A stretch of 64,000 nt of DNA from Pseudo-nitzschia pungens (Eukaryota > Bacillariophyta > Bacillariophyceae > Bacillariales > Bacillariaceae). The notes beneath the pieces were generated by a model. That model made no database searches. It saw nothing but the letters and a program-made list of their open reading frames with translations, and was not told where the DNA came from. The translations under genes and the position numbers were made by a program. The stretch is from assembly GCA_037355855.1 (NCBI GenBank), contig CM074764.1, positions 4,402,001 through 4,466,000 of the forward strand. Reading direction: 5' to 3'. Positions 32,317 through 44,374 of this stretch are shown here, one piece after another (position 1 is the stretch's first letter; every line of letters begins with the position of its first letter).

Positions 32317-32974
32317 TTACTTGGTCATGAATTCGTTGACTAGGCTGTGGAAAGCTGTCTGTCCCAAAGGCTTAGTGAGGATGTCTGCATAGTTATCTTG
32401 GGACCTGATGTGGTTTACAGAGACAACCTTTCCTGCTTGGTTCTCACGCACAAAGTGGTATGCCAAAGCAATTGATTTCTTATTCAAGGTGCTTGCAGGA
32501 TTGGTTGAATTCAGTACCACACTCTTGTTATCCACATAAATATCCGCTGGCTTGGTGATGGAAACTCCCATGGATCTCAAATGGTATCTGAATCTGATTG
32601 CCAAAGCCACTGCATCTTTCAAAGCTGTAAACTCCGCACCAAAAGTACTGGTGTGAACTGAAGTCTGTCTTTTGGATTTCCAGTACACTGTTGTGGATCC
32701 AACAAATGCAATAAGTCCTGTAATGCTTCTCCCTGTTACCAAATCGTGGGCATGATCGCTGTCACAAAAGATTGTAATCTGCAGTTCTTTGACTTTTGCA
32801 ATTGGGAACATAGGATCAAGCTCCTCCTTGTAATACTTATATTGATTCCATCCGTGTTGGTTCTTCATTGATTGAAGTTCGTGGGGGGTCTTGGATCAAC
32901 GACTAGTCCTTTGTTCTTGTACTTCTTAAGATATCCAAGTATGTATCTTGCCATTTCAAGGTGGTTCTTCCTGG
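32317..32974 (-). pseudogene. RNase H end of the outer copia pol
   Basis: The minus-strand frame from 32868 shows FCDSDHAHDL, TSTFGAEFTALKD, IYVDNKSVV and LAYHFVRE, the Ty1/copia RNase H motifs, and ends NEFMTK. A frameshift near 32880 separates it from the part reading RKNHLEMARYILGYLKKY (to 32974). That part connects to the RT at 34394 across the small insertion. Confidence 0.88.
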
Positions 32975-32999
32975 TGTAACACTCTAACGGTCTCATTGC

Positions 33000-33936
33000 T
33001 TCCTTGTATCATAAGAGCGTGCGTATGAGTGTGAAAGGACTCAGTTTGGTTGTTACCGGAGCCCTTGTTGTGGTTCTTAGAGAACCGGTTCTTGGGGCAC
33101 TCAGACCAGTCATGATTGTGGCCGGGGATCCGGCAGGGATTAGACTTCTTTTTGTTTTGGTTCCCTTTTTGGTTGGAATTGTAGTTGCGCTTCCGGGAGT
33201 TGCTGTTGTTGTGGTTGTTGTTGTTCGAGCGCTTCTGCTGTTGTTTAGTGTTGTTTTTGTTGCCTTTCTTGTTGGCCTGGCGCTCGTGACAGCTCATGTG
33301 GTCCACAATGTGTTGGACTGTGGTGTCTTCTTGGATTCCACTGTGGATAATGCCATAGCTCTCAATCCATGCGGAGGGATAAGAATGGAGGAGGATAGTG
33401 AGTTTCTCTACTCTGGAGAGAGGGGCACTGCTTCCATCTAGCTTCTGGGTGTACTTCATGAGGATGAGGATGCGATCAGCATGTTCCTTGCATGTAACCG
33501 ATGGTGTCTTTCGACATTCGGAGCTTCGAAGGTAGGTGTGCATGATGTCTCTAGCGTCTCTGGCATTACAGTAGAGCTTGGTGAAGTCAAGGAAAGCCTG
33601 CTCGTATCCTCCAATCTCTTCTTGTTCATATTGATACTCTTCTGGATCCAGTGGATCCTTTATCATGTCGTTCCACTTGCTCTGAGCGTCCGTAGTGAGG
33701 CATTGGCTGAAGTGGGTTAGATGTATTTCAGTTGGAAGTCTTAGAAGCTTGGTGGCGTTTTGAAAGGACTCCTCCGCAAAGAGCAATTCTTCAAGACCTC
33801 CTGTCTCCGTAAACAGGGGATCCTTCATACTGTCGGTCCGGTCTTTGTCGACATTGTACAGGGTGAAAAGCTTCGGCTTGGTTCGATCGAAAGAGCTCTT
33901 GTAGGCAATGGGGGGGTCTCTGTAGATACCTGCCAT
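33000..33936 (-). CDS. Gag of the deleted element, 3' end fused to LTR remnant
   Basis: Begins MAGIYRDPPIAYKSS at 33936, shortly after the LTR. The ORF runs to 32956, but its last residues come from LTR and target sequence. Residues 1-215 are the capsid-like region. Residues 215-275 are Asn/Lys/Gln-rich. A knuckle-like motif follows, CRIPGHNHDWSEC, spaced C-x4-H-x-H-x4-C instead of the usual CX2CX4HX4C. Gag would package the element RNA. Frame intact up to the deletion joint, about 313 residues of real gag. Confidence 0.8.
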
Positions 33937-34062
33937 GGTTGCTGTTTGGTTTGCTGGAGATAAAGGTGCCTCTGTTGTTGAGGCTGTGGATATTTTCGTG
34001 TTGATGAGAGTTCAGTACTGAATTCTACTACTGTTCCTACGTAAAGCGGACAGTAATTACTG

Positions 34063-34388
34063 TGTAACACTCTAAGGTAGAAAATTGGAGTAGTGTCGAA
34101 TAATTGTGTGTTATTTCACTTTACAAGAGATGGGATTAAAATTAGAGAGAGGAAATAATGAGCGATGAGGTCATCGCGCCCTCTTCATATAATCTACATC
34201 CCTGTATATAACATATATTCTGTATGTAACCTTAATCGTACGATCGCTCTCTTCTGCATGCCTGTTCATACATACCGAATATCCATACATGGATACCTTG
34301 TATATATATATATATATACCGGTTGAATCCCATGTGGGATTTGGTTAATTATTAATTCGTAACTACTAGCCTACGCTAGCATGTTACA
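34063..34388 (-). repeat. 5' LTR of the deleted element
   Basis: 326 bp. On the minus strand it runs TGTAACATGCTAGCG to CTTAGAGTGTTACA, with a (TA)n run beside ACAAGG. Ends are TG and CA. Confidence 0.9.
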
Positions 34389-34393
34389 CCTGG

Positions 34394-35404
34394 GACTTGC
34401 TGAAAATCTGGATAAGGAAGATACTGCATATGTGATATCAATTCTCCCGGTCAACACTACCCATTGGCATAAACCTATAATATGTTGGAACTCCTTGTGC
34501 TCTGCTATATCCAGGAATTCAGATGTATCCAGTTCTGGTCTGCAATCTGGATGCATGGGGACATGGTTGGGATGGAGAGTTATTCCATGCTTGATTTCAT
34601 ACTTCCTTAGAACTTCTGTGATGTAAGATCCCGAATTGAGAAGAATCCTACCATCCTTGATTTGTCTCACGCTTGTTCCAAGATAGTACTGTGGCTTTTC
34701 CTCAATATTTCTCAAAGCAAATTCTTGTTCAATAAGTGCGATCCAGTTCTCAGGTTTCTTTGCAACAACAATCAAATCATCCACATGGGTTGCAATGTAA
34801 CAATACCTTTCCCCTTCAGGCTCTGGCTGCATCCATAAGTCAGGATCCACACGCGATGGTCTGAATCCTAAACCTGCAAGTGTGTCTGCAAAGAAATCCA
34901 TATACGCTCGGCTGCTTCCTGCAAGACCATACAAGGCACGTTGTATCTCAACCTTGCATCCTTTGTTTTTTCCAAAAACATCATCTGCCCAACACCATAC
35001 CTTCTCTTGGTTAGGGGCTGTAGGAAATGTATTCCCCACATCTGCTGTCATTAGGTCAAGCTTCTGGTGCTGTGCAATTAGGAATAATAAGAATACAGAC
35101 AAACTGTCCACTTGGCTTGAATGGGTATTGACATGGCTGGAATCAACCAAATGCCCTCCTGCAACCAATCTGGATTTGTATCTTCGGTCTTCACTCTTCA
35201 CATCCCAAATCATTTTGAGCTTGACCTCTTGCCATCCTTCAGACTCTGGGAATTCTGTTGCTGGATCGTGGAATTTAAAACACTCTAATCTCTCCAGGTT
35301 CTCCATCTCCTTGTCGATGGTCTCTTGCCATTTCTTGTTTCCAGCTTCCAAGTCAAACTGTACACATTGCTGATAGGTATTTGGAATCTTGATCCCAAAT
35401 TTCT
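34394..35404 (-). pseudogene. Reverse transcriptase part of the outer copia pol
   Basis: Shows ETIDKEMENLERLECF, KSRLVAGGH, LMTADVGNTF and HVDD (about 34770-34790) where copia RTs usually have YVDD. The LYGLAGSSRAYMDF and LCQWVVLTGRIDITYAV blocks follow. It is in frame with the integrase part upstream except for a TGA at 35406, and is cut at SASPR by the small insertion. A member of the family but not functional. Confidence 0.88.
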
Positions 35405-35405
35405 C

Positions 35406-37008
35406 TCATTGTTTCTTTGCTGCCAGCTGTTGGTTCCTAGAGAGCAAGCGTTTCTTCTTTTTACTTGGGTTTTGTAAGGATCTCTGAAGTTTCTTTGGAA
35501 GTTTAATATGGGTGGTCTTGTTATGGTCTTGGGACATTTGCTGGACCCTCCTCATCCTGCGCACAATGTTGCTGTTTTCCTTCAAAATTGAGTCGGCCCA
35601 TGTACCCAATGGTCCACTTGAGCGCCTGCTGCTGTTTTCCACAATGTACATCTTGATGTATTTGGCACAGGCAACTGGTTGATCTTTTTGCAAAACTGTT
35701 AGTGGGATATCCATTACAACAGTGCCAACATCAGAGACAAACTGAGCCTTGAAAATCAACATCCCTTCTTGCCAATGATGATTCAGAATCTTTCTGAATT
35801 CACTGTTCAGGTTCTTATCGGTGCTTTCAAGAATATCCAGATGAGACTCAGCGTTGTTGGTGCAATCAAGGTCTTTTGGTAGGGCTTCTTCTTCATCAGG
35901 TTCTGCTTCTGCTTCTTCTGTTGCATCATCCAAATCGTCTTGGTCTTCCAGATCATCTGTTGCATCATCATCCTTGGTTTCCAAATTCTGGTCCAAATTC
36001 TGTTTCAGAAAAGTCTCCAAATTGCTCGTGGAATGTTCCATGCCTTTTGGATCAGCTGCAAATTCCGCCCCCGAAACCAGGATGGGGACTTCATCGGTGC
36101 TTTCGATAATAGTCCGTTCCTTCTCAGCAACAGTCAGTTCAAACCTGGCAGTGTTGGGATCGTCGTTGAGGACTTCTTTTTCAGTTCCAATATTCTCTCT
36201 CCTGGTTTGAACCACTGAGCGCATGAGGATCTGGCGCTTGGTCTTCTTGGTATCTGGTTCGGTCAAAATGTAGTAAGTCATGGCGTCTCCACAGGAATCA
36301 GCAAAAGCTAGAAATCTCCCCTTTAACATGCTGTCTTTTAGCGTTTTGTTTTGTGGTTGGTAGTACCATATGGGCTCGTAGAAATGGAAACACAAGTGTG
36401 AGATATCCGGAGTCCACCCATTCGAAACTTCAGATGGGGTTTTCCAATTCAAAGATGCACGAGAACAAACATTATTCACTTGACAAACCCATTTTGCACA
36501 CCAATGCACCAAGGATTTAGGGGCTTTGAACATTGCCAGACAGTTGGAAATCATCTTGCTGAGTCTCCCCCATTTGGGTTCAGCTGGATTTTGATGCTTG
36601 TAATGTGGTTGGCTTGTCCTGGATCTGGTGGCCACTCTAGCTTCCCTTAACACTTCACTCCACTTTACGCTGGTTTCTGTTTGAGCATTGTCACTGATCA
36701 TTGTATCTGGTGCGCCATGCTCCCTGAGGTAATCTTGCAAAGCGGTCGTACATTGGGACACTGTCCTTAGTGGATGGAAAGACCACTTCTTGGACTTGAC
36801 TCTAGAGAAAAACTGACCTCCATTATGTCCTTGGCTTGTCTTTTCAGAGAAAAAGGTATAGTCTGTGGCAACTGATTCATTCTGTCGTGGATAATGGAAG
36901 GCCTTGAAATGCTGCCTGTAGTGCTTCCTGGGGATGTCTCTGTTCTCTTCTTCAATCTCTGTATAGAACTGTGTTGTATTCTCTAAAGTCTTCTTCACCA
37001 CTCTCTCA
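35406..37008 (-). pseudogene. Integrase and C-terminal linker of the outer copia pol
   Basis: Starts at the gypsy target site with PERVVKKTLENTTQFY. Integrase residues are visible in VATDYTFFS, MISDNAQTE and QNPAEPKWG. A GKTP-like ASLNWKTPSEV block and a long acidic linker (DDDATDDLEDQDD) follow. The apparent first 43 residues of the open frame, up to 37142, are gypsy LTR sequence and not part of the gene. TGA 35406 separates it from RT. Confidence 0.85.
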
Positions 37009-37013
37009 GGAAG

Positions 37014-37202
37014 TGCCGTGCGCCAGAATACAGTCGCGAGTACACTCGGGACTGGATTAAGGATAAGGATAAAAGAATCAGCGAGCCGACAGAATCGCTG
37101 ATTCGGAGGGCTCTTAGAACAAGTAGCAAATAGGCTAATCAATAGGGCTCACAATTTGCATATCACTACTATTCTAATCACTAGTAGACCCAGGGTATGG
37201 CA
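37014..37202 (+). repeat. 5' LTR of the gypsy element
   Basis: 189 bp with a dyad CAGCGA-gccgacagaa-TCGCTG inside. It is followed directly by the palindrome TGATTTTAAAATCA (37203-37216), where a primer site would be expected. Confidence 0.92.
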
Positions 37203-37946
37203 TGATTTTAAAATCAAGCTGAGCGCTGATGACCAAGGGCAGAAAGGAACCGATCGACCAGGGCGCCGACGAGACCGAAAAGACTGCCAAGAATGGAGGC
37301 GCAGAGAAGCAAAACAGGGAGAAGGACATCCAGTGTCTGCAGCACTAAGGAATACCAACCCCAGCAGCAGTTAGCTCCACCAAATGGAACAGCAGCAACT
37401 ACAGGGACACCTAAGGACCTAAACAGGACCATGGTCGACAACAGAAATAATCGAAAAATATGAAAATATGTGCCGAAAAAGTGACACATAAATCAGTGAA
37501 TGGACTAATTGGACCAACACCGAGGGGATGGACAGACCAAAAAGGGGATGCCAACCACAACCGAAATATACGGATATCCGGAAAGGTATATAATAAATAC
37601 CTGAACACCACTAATCCCAAGGGAAACGGGAAGTGGGACCGGCCCGGTGACTGCTTAACAGAGAAGCAACGCCGGAGAACCACGGGAATCGAATCCCACA
37701 AAATAAAAACAGAAACAACTCCAGGGAACCACAGGATTCCCGGGAGCTAAAGAGAGAAACAACTCCCACCACTGGACAAACCAGGGGGAAAATCAGTTAC
37801 AACACGAGTTATCACGAGAGCAGTGCCAAAGCCCAGCAAAAAGGACTGGAGGACCTGAGCAATCATTCTTGCTCAATTTTGACACAAGCAACAAAGATAA
37901 CAGAAATAGTGTAACTAAATTAACTAGAATAACTGATTAACCCACC
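37203..37946 (+). other. Leader of the gypsy element
   Basis: 744 bp between LTR and gag ATG, A-rich. Open frames show no domain. Confidence 0.6.
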
Positions 37947-39323
37947 ATGGCGTCTAAAGGAACCAAACAGAAGCCCTTTACCTTTACACGAGAAGATTGG
38001 CTGGAGGATGCCACTGCTGTAAAGATGAGCATAGACTCAGAAAAGGGGGGAGTAGCCTTCAGTGACTATCTGAAGGTACTCACCGGTACCGAAAGACCGG
38101 AACTCTTCATCATCTGGAAAAGAGACTTTGACCAGAAAATTGCTGGCAATGACAAACTCCAAGGGGACCAGAAACTGGACGTCCTCCAGAGAGTCCTCTC
38201 CCACGAGGCGCTCTCCATTGTCCAGATGGTTCTGGGCCGGACTTATTACGCCGAACCAGGGCACAAGGTCCACAGCAACCAGCTGATCCAACAGAAACTC
38301 CAAAGGATTGCACTGAGGGAACCCACCGAACCCCCCACGGACAAACCCAAGGAGCCGGTGGCGGGCACCGCCCCAACCGAAAACGACGACGCGACTGCTA
38401 CGGCGGCGTCTGAACAGTCCGGTCCCAAAGAAAAAGGTCTCAAGTACCCTCATCCAGTACTACCAAACCCAGGAGTACAGAAAGGATGTCATTGAGGAGT
38501 GTATGCACGCCCTCAAGCTCAAAATCTTTGGCAATGACATGAATGGCAAAAGGTCCTACATTCTGCTCCGGAGATTCATCCGGAACACGAAAATCGACAT
38601 GAAATACGGTATTCGCTCTTGGGCAAACCGCATGGCCGAACTACAGAGCTATCTACCCGATTGCCTCTGGGAAAGCGGCGCCGCAACCGGCGCTGCTCCG
38701 TCCAGCTACTCGGAAGAGGATATGAAGGAGATCCTAGATGCCAACATGACACACTCCCAACGGGAGAAACTCGACCATATCGGATGGGACGTCTATTCCC
38801 ATTCCTTCAACACCACCATCGACAAACTCGAAAATCTGGAAATCACCATCCGGAGCGAGGACGAGCTTTGCAAACGCATCTCAGACCTCGAGAAACGGAA
38901 CGGCGGTGCCAAGAAGACCCCAAGGCCGCATCTGGGGGAGGAACCCACCATGGGAAGTCCCCTGGCAAAAAGAAGCGCCCTATGGATAACGGCAACAAAC
39001 AGCTATGCAAGACTTGTGGCAAGGTCCACGCCGGCAAATGCTGGAAACTAACCGGAGGACCCTCCAAGAAGGGGAAATTCAGCCGGGAAACCATCAACTT
39101 GCTCAAGGAGCACTTTATGGCAAAAGAAGACTCAGACAATGAGCAACATCCCAAGCCCCACTGGGGAAGGAATCTCTCCAACCACGAGTACTCCTATGTG
39201 CTGGCTACGGCCCAAGCCGACCACGAAGTCTCCGATGACGAGATCGATATCTCCGAACGCGAACTCAAAGAATACAGGAGAAAGTACAGAAAGACCTTTA
39301 AGAAGAAAGGATCCCACAACTGA
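37947..39323 (+). pseudogene. Gag of the gypsy element with two compensating frame changes
   Basis: Starts MASKGTKQKPFTF at 37947. After about 38430 the sensible frame moves by +1 (RKDVIEECMHALKLKIFGN, running to about 38930) and then returns to the starting frame for the C-terminus. The uncorrected first frame stops at 38495. A short zinc knuckle CKTCGKVHAGKC (C-x2-C-x3-H-x3-C) lies near 39007-39042, with an acidic then basic tail to the stop TGA 39321. Gag would coat the RNA and form the particle. Two indels, or sequencing errors, are likelier than two programmed shifts. Confidence 0.75.
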
Positions 39324-39343
39324 ATGGCTCCTGATACCATTCA
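39321..39343 (+). promoter_or_regulatory. Gag UGA abutting pol AUG, within a hairpin
   Basis: AAC-UGA-AUG with gag and pol in the same frame. TGAATGG (39321-39327) pairs perfectly with CCATTCA (39337-39343) around a 9-nt loop, so the stop itself lies in the stem. Either readthrough or stop-restart could express pol. Which one is not shown by sequence. Confidence 0.45.
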
Positions 39344-42300
39344 CACTGGACCACGCATAATCAACCGGTTTGCAGACGTCTGTGTGGAGGTATTGGACCA
39401 CAAGGGAAGGGGAAAGATGCTCCGGGGCCTATTAGACTCCGGTTGCTCCAAATCCATTGTACTACAGCAATTTGTCGACCGAAGTCAACTAACGAACCGA
39501 GACCAGAGAACTGTCACCTATAACACCTATGGGGGCAAGTTCCGAACCAAGTCTGCGGCTTCAGTGGGACTAAGGCTGATAGAATTCTCAAACTCCAAGA
39601 CCATCAAATGGACCTTCCAAGTGGATGAATACCATCACCATGAGGAGGTGCCCTATGACGTGATTATAGGATCCGACCTGATGGCACAACTAGGACTGGA
39701 TATAAAATACAGCTCCCGAACGATCGAATGGCAGGGTGACTCCATCCCCATGAAGGGAATGGGGGAGCTCTCGAACCCGGACAAATGTGAGGCAGTATTC
39801 TTTGCCAACACACAGAGTCCAATCCTCCAACAAGAGGAAGAAAGGCAAGCCAAAATCCTGGACGCCGACTACTCCAAAGTCGATATAGACGCTATGGTCA
39901 ATGACTTGGAGATTACAGACGCGTCCAAGGAAGCTCTGAAGAAAACACTGAAGAAATTCCCAACACTCTTTGGAGGAGGGTTGGGTCTACTCAAAAATAT
40001 AGAACCGGTGTCCATTGAACTCCAACCAGGGGTCAAACCGGTCCGGCAGAGGTACTACTCTGTGCCCCATGCCTTTGAACAAGCACTCCGAAAGGAGATC
40101 ACCAGGCTCTGTGATATTGGAGTCCTGGAAAAACTCCCCCACGATGACGACTCACCGTGGGCATCCCCTACCTTCTGTCAACCCAAGAAGACAGGGGACA
40201 TTCGCGTCCTAACCGACTTTCGAAAGATGAACGCAGCCATCCAAAGGAAACCATTCCCACTACCACGAATAGGGGAAACGATCCAAAGACTACAAAAGTT
40301 CAAGTCAGCTACGGCGCTTGACTTGTCCCAGGGATATTATACCATTCCCATTTGCAAGGAGAGCCAAAAGATTTGCTCTACCATTTTGCCATGGGGAAAA
40401 TATGCCTACAAACGATTGGCAATGGGAATTGCATGTGCACCCAATATCTTCCAGTCAGTCATGATGAACCTACTAGGGGACCTGGACTATGTCCTTGTCT
40501 ATATCGATGACATCCTAATCATACAGAGGGAAGGCGAGTCCGAACAGGATCACCTCCACAAAATCGATACAGTCCTACAGCGACTGGATGATGCTGGCTT
40601 CAGAGCCAACCTCAGAAAATCCTTCTTCATGCAAAAAGAAGTGGAATACCTGGGATTTCTGTTAACAACAGAGGGCATTCAACCCCAGCCAAAGAAACTG
40701 GAGGCGATGAAGCGCCTGGAAGCCCCGAAGAACACCAAGCAACTCAAGATGTTTCTTGGGATGGTAAACTTCTACAGGGATATGTGGAAGCGGCGTTCCT
40801 ACATCCTGGCCCCCCTAAACAAACTGGCAGGGAAGAAGGGCAAAATGAACTGGTACTGGGGTCCAGCAGAGCAGAAAGCTTTCATGGAGGCGAAAAGGAT
40901 GCTCGCAGACGAAGCAAAGCTTGCATTCCCGGACTTTACAAAACCATTTCATCTCTACTCAGACGCCAGCGACCGGCAACTGGGAGCAACTGTATGCCAA
41001 GATGGCAAGCCCCTTGGTTTCTACACCCGGAAGCTGAACTCGGTGCAGCTCAACTACACCATTGGAGAAAAAGAACTCCTGGGCATAGTAGAAGGGCTAA
41101 AAGCGTTTGAAGGAATCCTACGAGGACAAGACGTGACTATTCACACGGATCACCTCAATCTACTGTACCAGCAGATGCCCACCCAAAGAATGGTCCGGTG
41201 GAGACTCCTTATGGAGGAGTTCCATCCGGTAGTCAAGCATGTTGCGGGTAAAGATAATGATGCAGCAGACGCGCTGTCTCGCCTGGATGTAACGGATGAC
41301 CCAGCAGACACAGTGGAATGGCTACCACCAAATAAGCCCCTCACCTACGCGGATGAGGAAGAGCACCTCCGGCAACTCCTATTCCCACTTGGAGAAGAAG
41401 CGCCGGAAGAATTCCAGGGCAATAGTGCATTCCCACTTGCCCCGGACATGATTCATTTCTACCAACAAAAGGACACGGAAATCATGAGTGCTCTGGAAAA
41501 AGACAACCGACTAACCACTAAAAATGTGGAAGGTTACAGTCTAATCCACAAGGAAGGGAAGATCCTGATCCCAGAAAAACTCAAAGACAGAGTTATGGAA
41601 TGGTACCACAGCATGCTGGTCCATCCCGGAGAAAAGAGAATGGAACAGAGCATTCGGTCCGTATTCACCTGGAAGGGCCTGAGAAAGGATGTCCAGGGTC
41701 TCTGTAAACACTACCACACATGCCAGATGTTCAAAAAGAGTGGCCGGAAGAAGTATGGACTACTACCGGAAAAAGCAGCTGAGGTTACCAAATGGCAGAG
41801 GGTCAACGTGGACCTCTGGGGACCTGCAACTGTCCACAACAAAAATGGTAAAGACTACCATATCCACGTCCTCACCATGGTGGATGCAGTGACCGGATGG
41901 TTTGAACTGGCTCACCTGAAGGACTCCCCAAATGCAGCAGAAACTCAAAGATTGCTGGACAGTACCTGGCTAGCAAGATATCCGCGCCCAAAGGAAATTG
42001 GCTTTGATGGCGGGAGTGAGTTCAAAGCAGAGTTCCAGGAGCTCTGTGACAACATGGGGATGAAAAGGAATCCCAGTGGCGCATGGAACCCTCAATCCAA
42101 CTCGGTGTTGGAAAGAATCCATCAGGTCCTGAAGGACTGCCTATTGTCCTTCAACCTGGAACAAAGGGACCTCCACGAGAAGGACCCTTTTGAAGAGTTC
42201 ACTACCAAGGCAGCATATGCTATCAGGAGCGCCATCCACACCACCATGGGGTATTCCCCAGCACAATTGGTGTTTGGAAGGGACATGTTCATGCCTGTGA

Positions 42301-42528
42301 ACTTCCCAGTGGATTGGGAAGCAATCCAAGCAAGGAAGCAAAAGAGTATCCACAAGAGCAACATCCGGGAGAATCGAAAGAGGATCCCCCATGTCTATGA
42401 GGAAGGAGACTATGTCACCCTGGAAAGGAAGGGCATTATTCCGAAACTATCCTTCCCCCGACAAGGACCTTACAAGGTGCTCAAGGCCCATGACAATGGA
42501 ACTGTAACTATTGAAACTGCTCCCTTTG
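39324..42528 (+). pseudogene. Pol of the gypsy element, 3' end displaced by an insertion
   Basis: 1068 codons without a stop, up to the insertion. Aspartic protease LLDSGCSKS near residue 38. RT about 230-440 with FCQPKKTGDIRVLTDFRKMN and YIDD at 393-396. RNase H from about 540 (YSDASDRQLGATV, HTDHLNLLY, AGKDNDAADALSR). Integrase zinc-finger region with HSMLVHPGEKRM and CKHYHTC. Core residues Asp830, Asp895 and Glu930 (D-x64-D-x34-E). The last 22 or so codons lie beyond the insert at 51741-51806 and are in frame once the insert and one TTTG are removed. Apart from that insertion the polyprotein looks undamaged. Confidence 0.93.
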
Positions 42529-43457
42529 TATGAAGATATTCAAGGTGGTGCTATGATCTGTGCTAGCAAGGCTCCTGTGTAGAAGGGCTACTGGGTCTAC
42601 AGACAGCAACATCCAGTAACTGACTAACAGGTGCTGAGCTGAGTGCTAGAGCTGTGTGCTAATTGTTAGCAACAGGCTTAGCAACAGGCTTAGCAACAGG
42701 CTTAGCAACAGGCTTAGCAGCAGGCTCAGCAACAGACCTATCCTGTTTAGTATGGATGCTAGCAGAGTTTACTAGGGTCGCCGCGTACGATTTGTACCAA
42801 TTGTACGTACCCCGAGTAAAGCACCTATTATGGTGTAGCTAGATGCTACAGGGTTAGGGCTGCTAAGGCTACGAGATACTGATGGTGCTAACCTACCATA
42901 ATATCTTGCTAAGATACGATGCTACCGCCGGGGTTGGGTCATTGGTGTATAATATGTACCATGACCGCATACCCGGCCCAAACAGTTACCCAACGCGTTA
43001 GCAAGCAAGCAAGCACACGATTGAATTAAGCGGAGCTTAATTAAGCTACGCTACTCCGCTACGCTACTCCGCTACGCTACCCGTAGAATACAGTACCAGA
43101 GCTACAGAGCTCTGTTATTACACGAGTTAGCGAGTTAGCGAATCGATGTCACAATACCGTACAGAGCTGAGCGCTTTGGCTCAGCTCCCCTTTATTCACT
43201 CTTTCTTTTATGCTCTAAAATAAACACACCTATCATGCCCTCTCCTTTACGATCGATTCCGATGTACCTCTAGGGAAGTGCCTTGTATTGCCTATGTATA
43301 TGCAATAGACCTTGAACAGTCCACTGTAGACTCACGATTTGCCAGGACTTTACGTCTTATTATTGTTAAGGCTTTCCCCTATTTTTTAGACCAGTACGAG
43401 ACAGTTTATCTCCGATAAAAGTTCCCCGAAGACCGCTGACGAGCGGATATCAACGCA
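42529..43457 (+). repeat. 5' LTR of the chimeric element
   Basis: 929 bp, TATGAAGATATTCAAGG to ATATCAACGCA. Five 12-bp units, TATAATAT at 42948-42955, and a local repeat CTACGCTACTCCG near 43053-43080. Confidence 0.92.
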
Positions 43458-44374
43458 GTTTATCAGACCCACCGCTCGACCCACTACGAACCGGGACGCC
43501 GGCTAGAGCGTGTGAAGAAACCCAGCTGGCTGATCACCACTGGCATCCATGCCTACACTTGGATGTAAAACCTCAGCTGAAACTGGACCAGCAGCTGACA
43601 TCGCGAGATCCCTGATGTTAATGGGGAGCCCTTCCCCAGCAAACGCGCAATACGACTGGAGTCCGCACATCCACCTCTGCGGACCTATTGGTATTCAAAC
43701 CCAGTAGCTGAGCATCATGGTGGCTCCATGGAGGCTCAGTCCGGTGGGGAAGGAGCAGGACGTGGAGAAAGCGGCGTCCATGATTCCCTGTTATTTCTTT
43801 ACAGGATTCAAGGGGACGTTTGCCGGGGATGGGACAACGCTGGAAAAAGAAAAGGACAGACCACCACGAACTTTCCAGTGAAGACAGTGTCCAGCAGACC
43901 AAGGACATGACGTCAGTCCCATCCGAAACAATGAGGCGCAGACAACCTCAAATCTGCCATACCATTGATTTTTGATTTTAGCCAAGGGAATTTGGAATCG
44001 GACAAGCCAAGAACCCTGAGATCTGTCATATCTCAAAATCAAATCGATTGGTCCAGAGCAGAAAGACCGAATAGAATTCTTCTTTTGGTCGTAACCAACC
44101 ATCCAACCATCGAATCGGAGCCATCGATGTGGATAAACGTCGGCATGAAACTGTTGACACGAAAGACGTCAACACGAAACTGTTGACATGAAAACGCTGA
44201 AGTGATACCTTTTCTTTCGGAATTGTCGATACGGAACAATCGACAGCCCTCCGATCCATACGTAACCCTCTTCTTCTTTCGATCGACAATCCTTCTCCGA
44301 TCGAGGTGGAGACAGTCCCCACCACAAAAGAATTTGGAAACTGAAGCAAATTAGTTAATCAAAGCAAGACAACC
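43458..44374 (+). other. Leader of the chimeric element
   Basis: Homologous to the leaders of elements 1 and 2, with extra GTTGACACGAAA-type repeats at 44145-44190. Confidence 0.6.

Larger units (their letters stand above)
32975..34388 (-). mobile_element. Deleted LTR retrotransposon (LTR plus gag only)
   Basis: Flanked by a perfect CCTGG duplication (32970-32974 and 34389-34393). The right end is a complete 326-bp LTR. The left end keeps only TGTAACACTCTAA, the last 13 bp of the second LTR, fused to gag coding sequence. The whole pol and most of the 3' LTR are gone. Same LTR family, distantly, as the solo LTR at 10129-10433. Confidence 0.9.

Noticed and set aside
33004..33441. Plus-strand frame of hydrophobic residues (Val/Leu-rich)
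   Set aside because: Antisense of the Asn/Gln/Lys-rich gag tail on the minus strand.
37014..37142. N-terminal 43 residues of the 578-codon minus-strand frame
   Set aside because: These come from the gypsy LTR. The true coding continues across the insertion from 52034.
37680..37700. tRNA T-arm-like GGGAATCGAATCCC in the gypsy leader
   Set aside because: No acceptor, D or anticodon arms around it, and GGAATCGAA departs from GGTTCGA.
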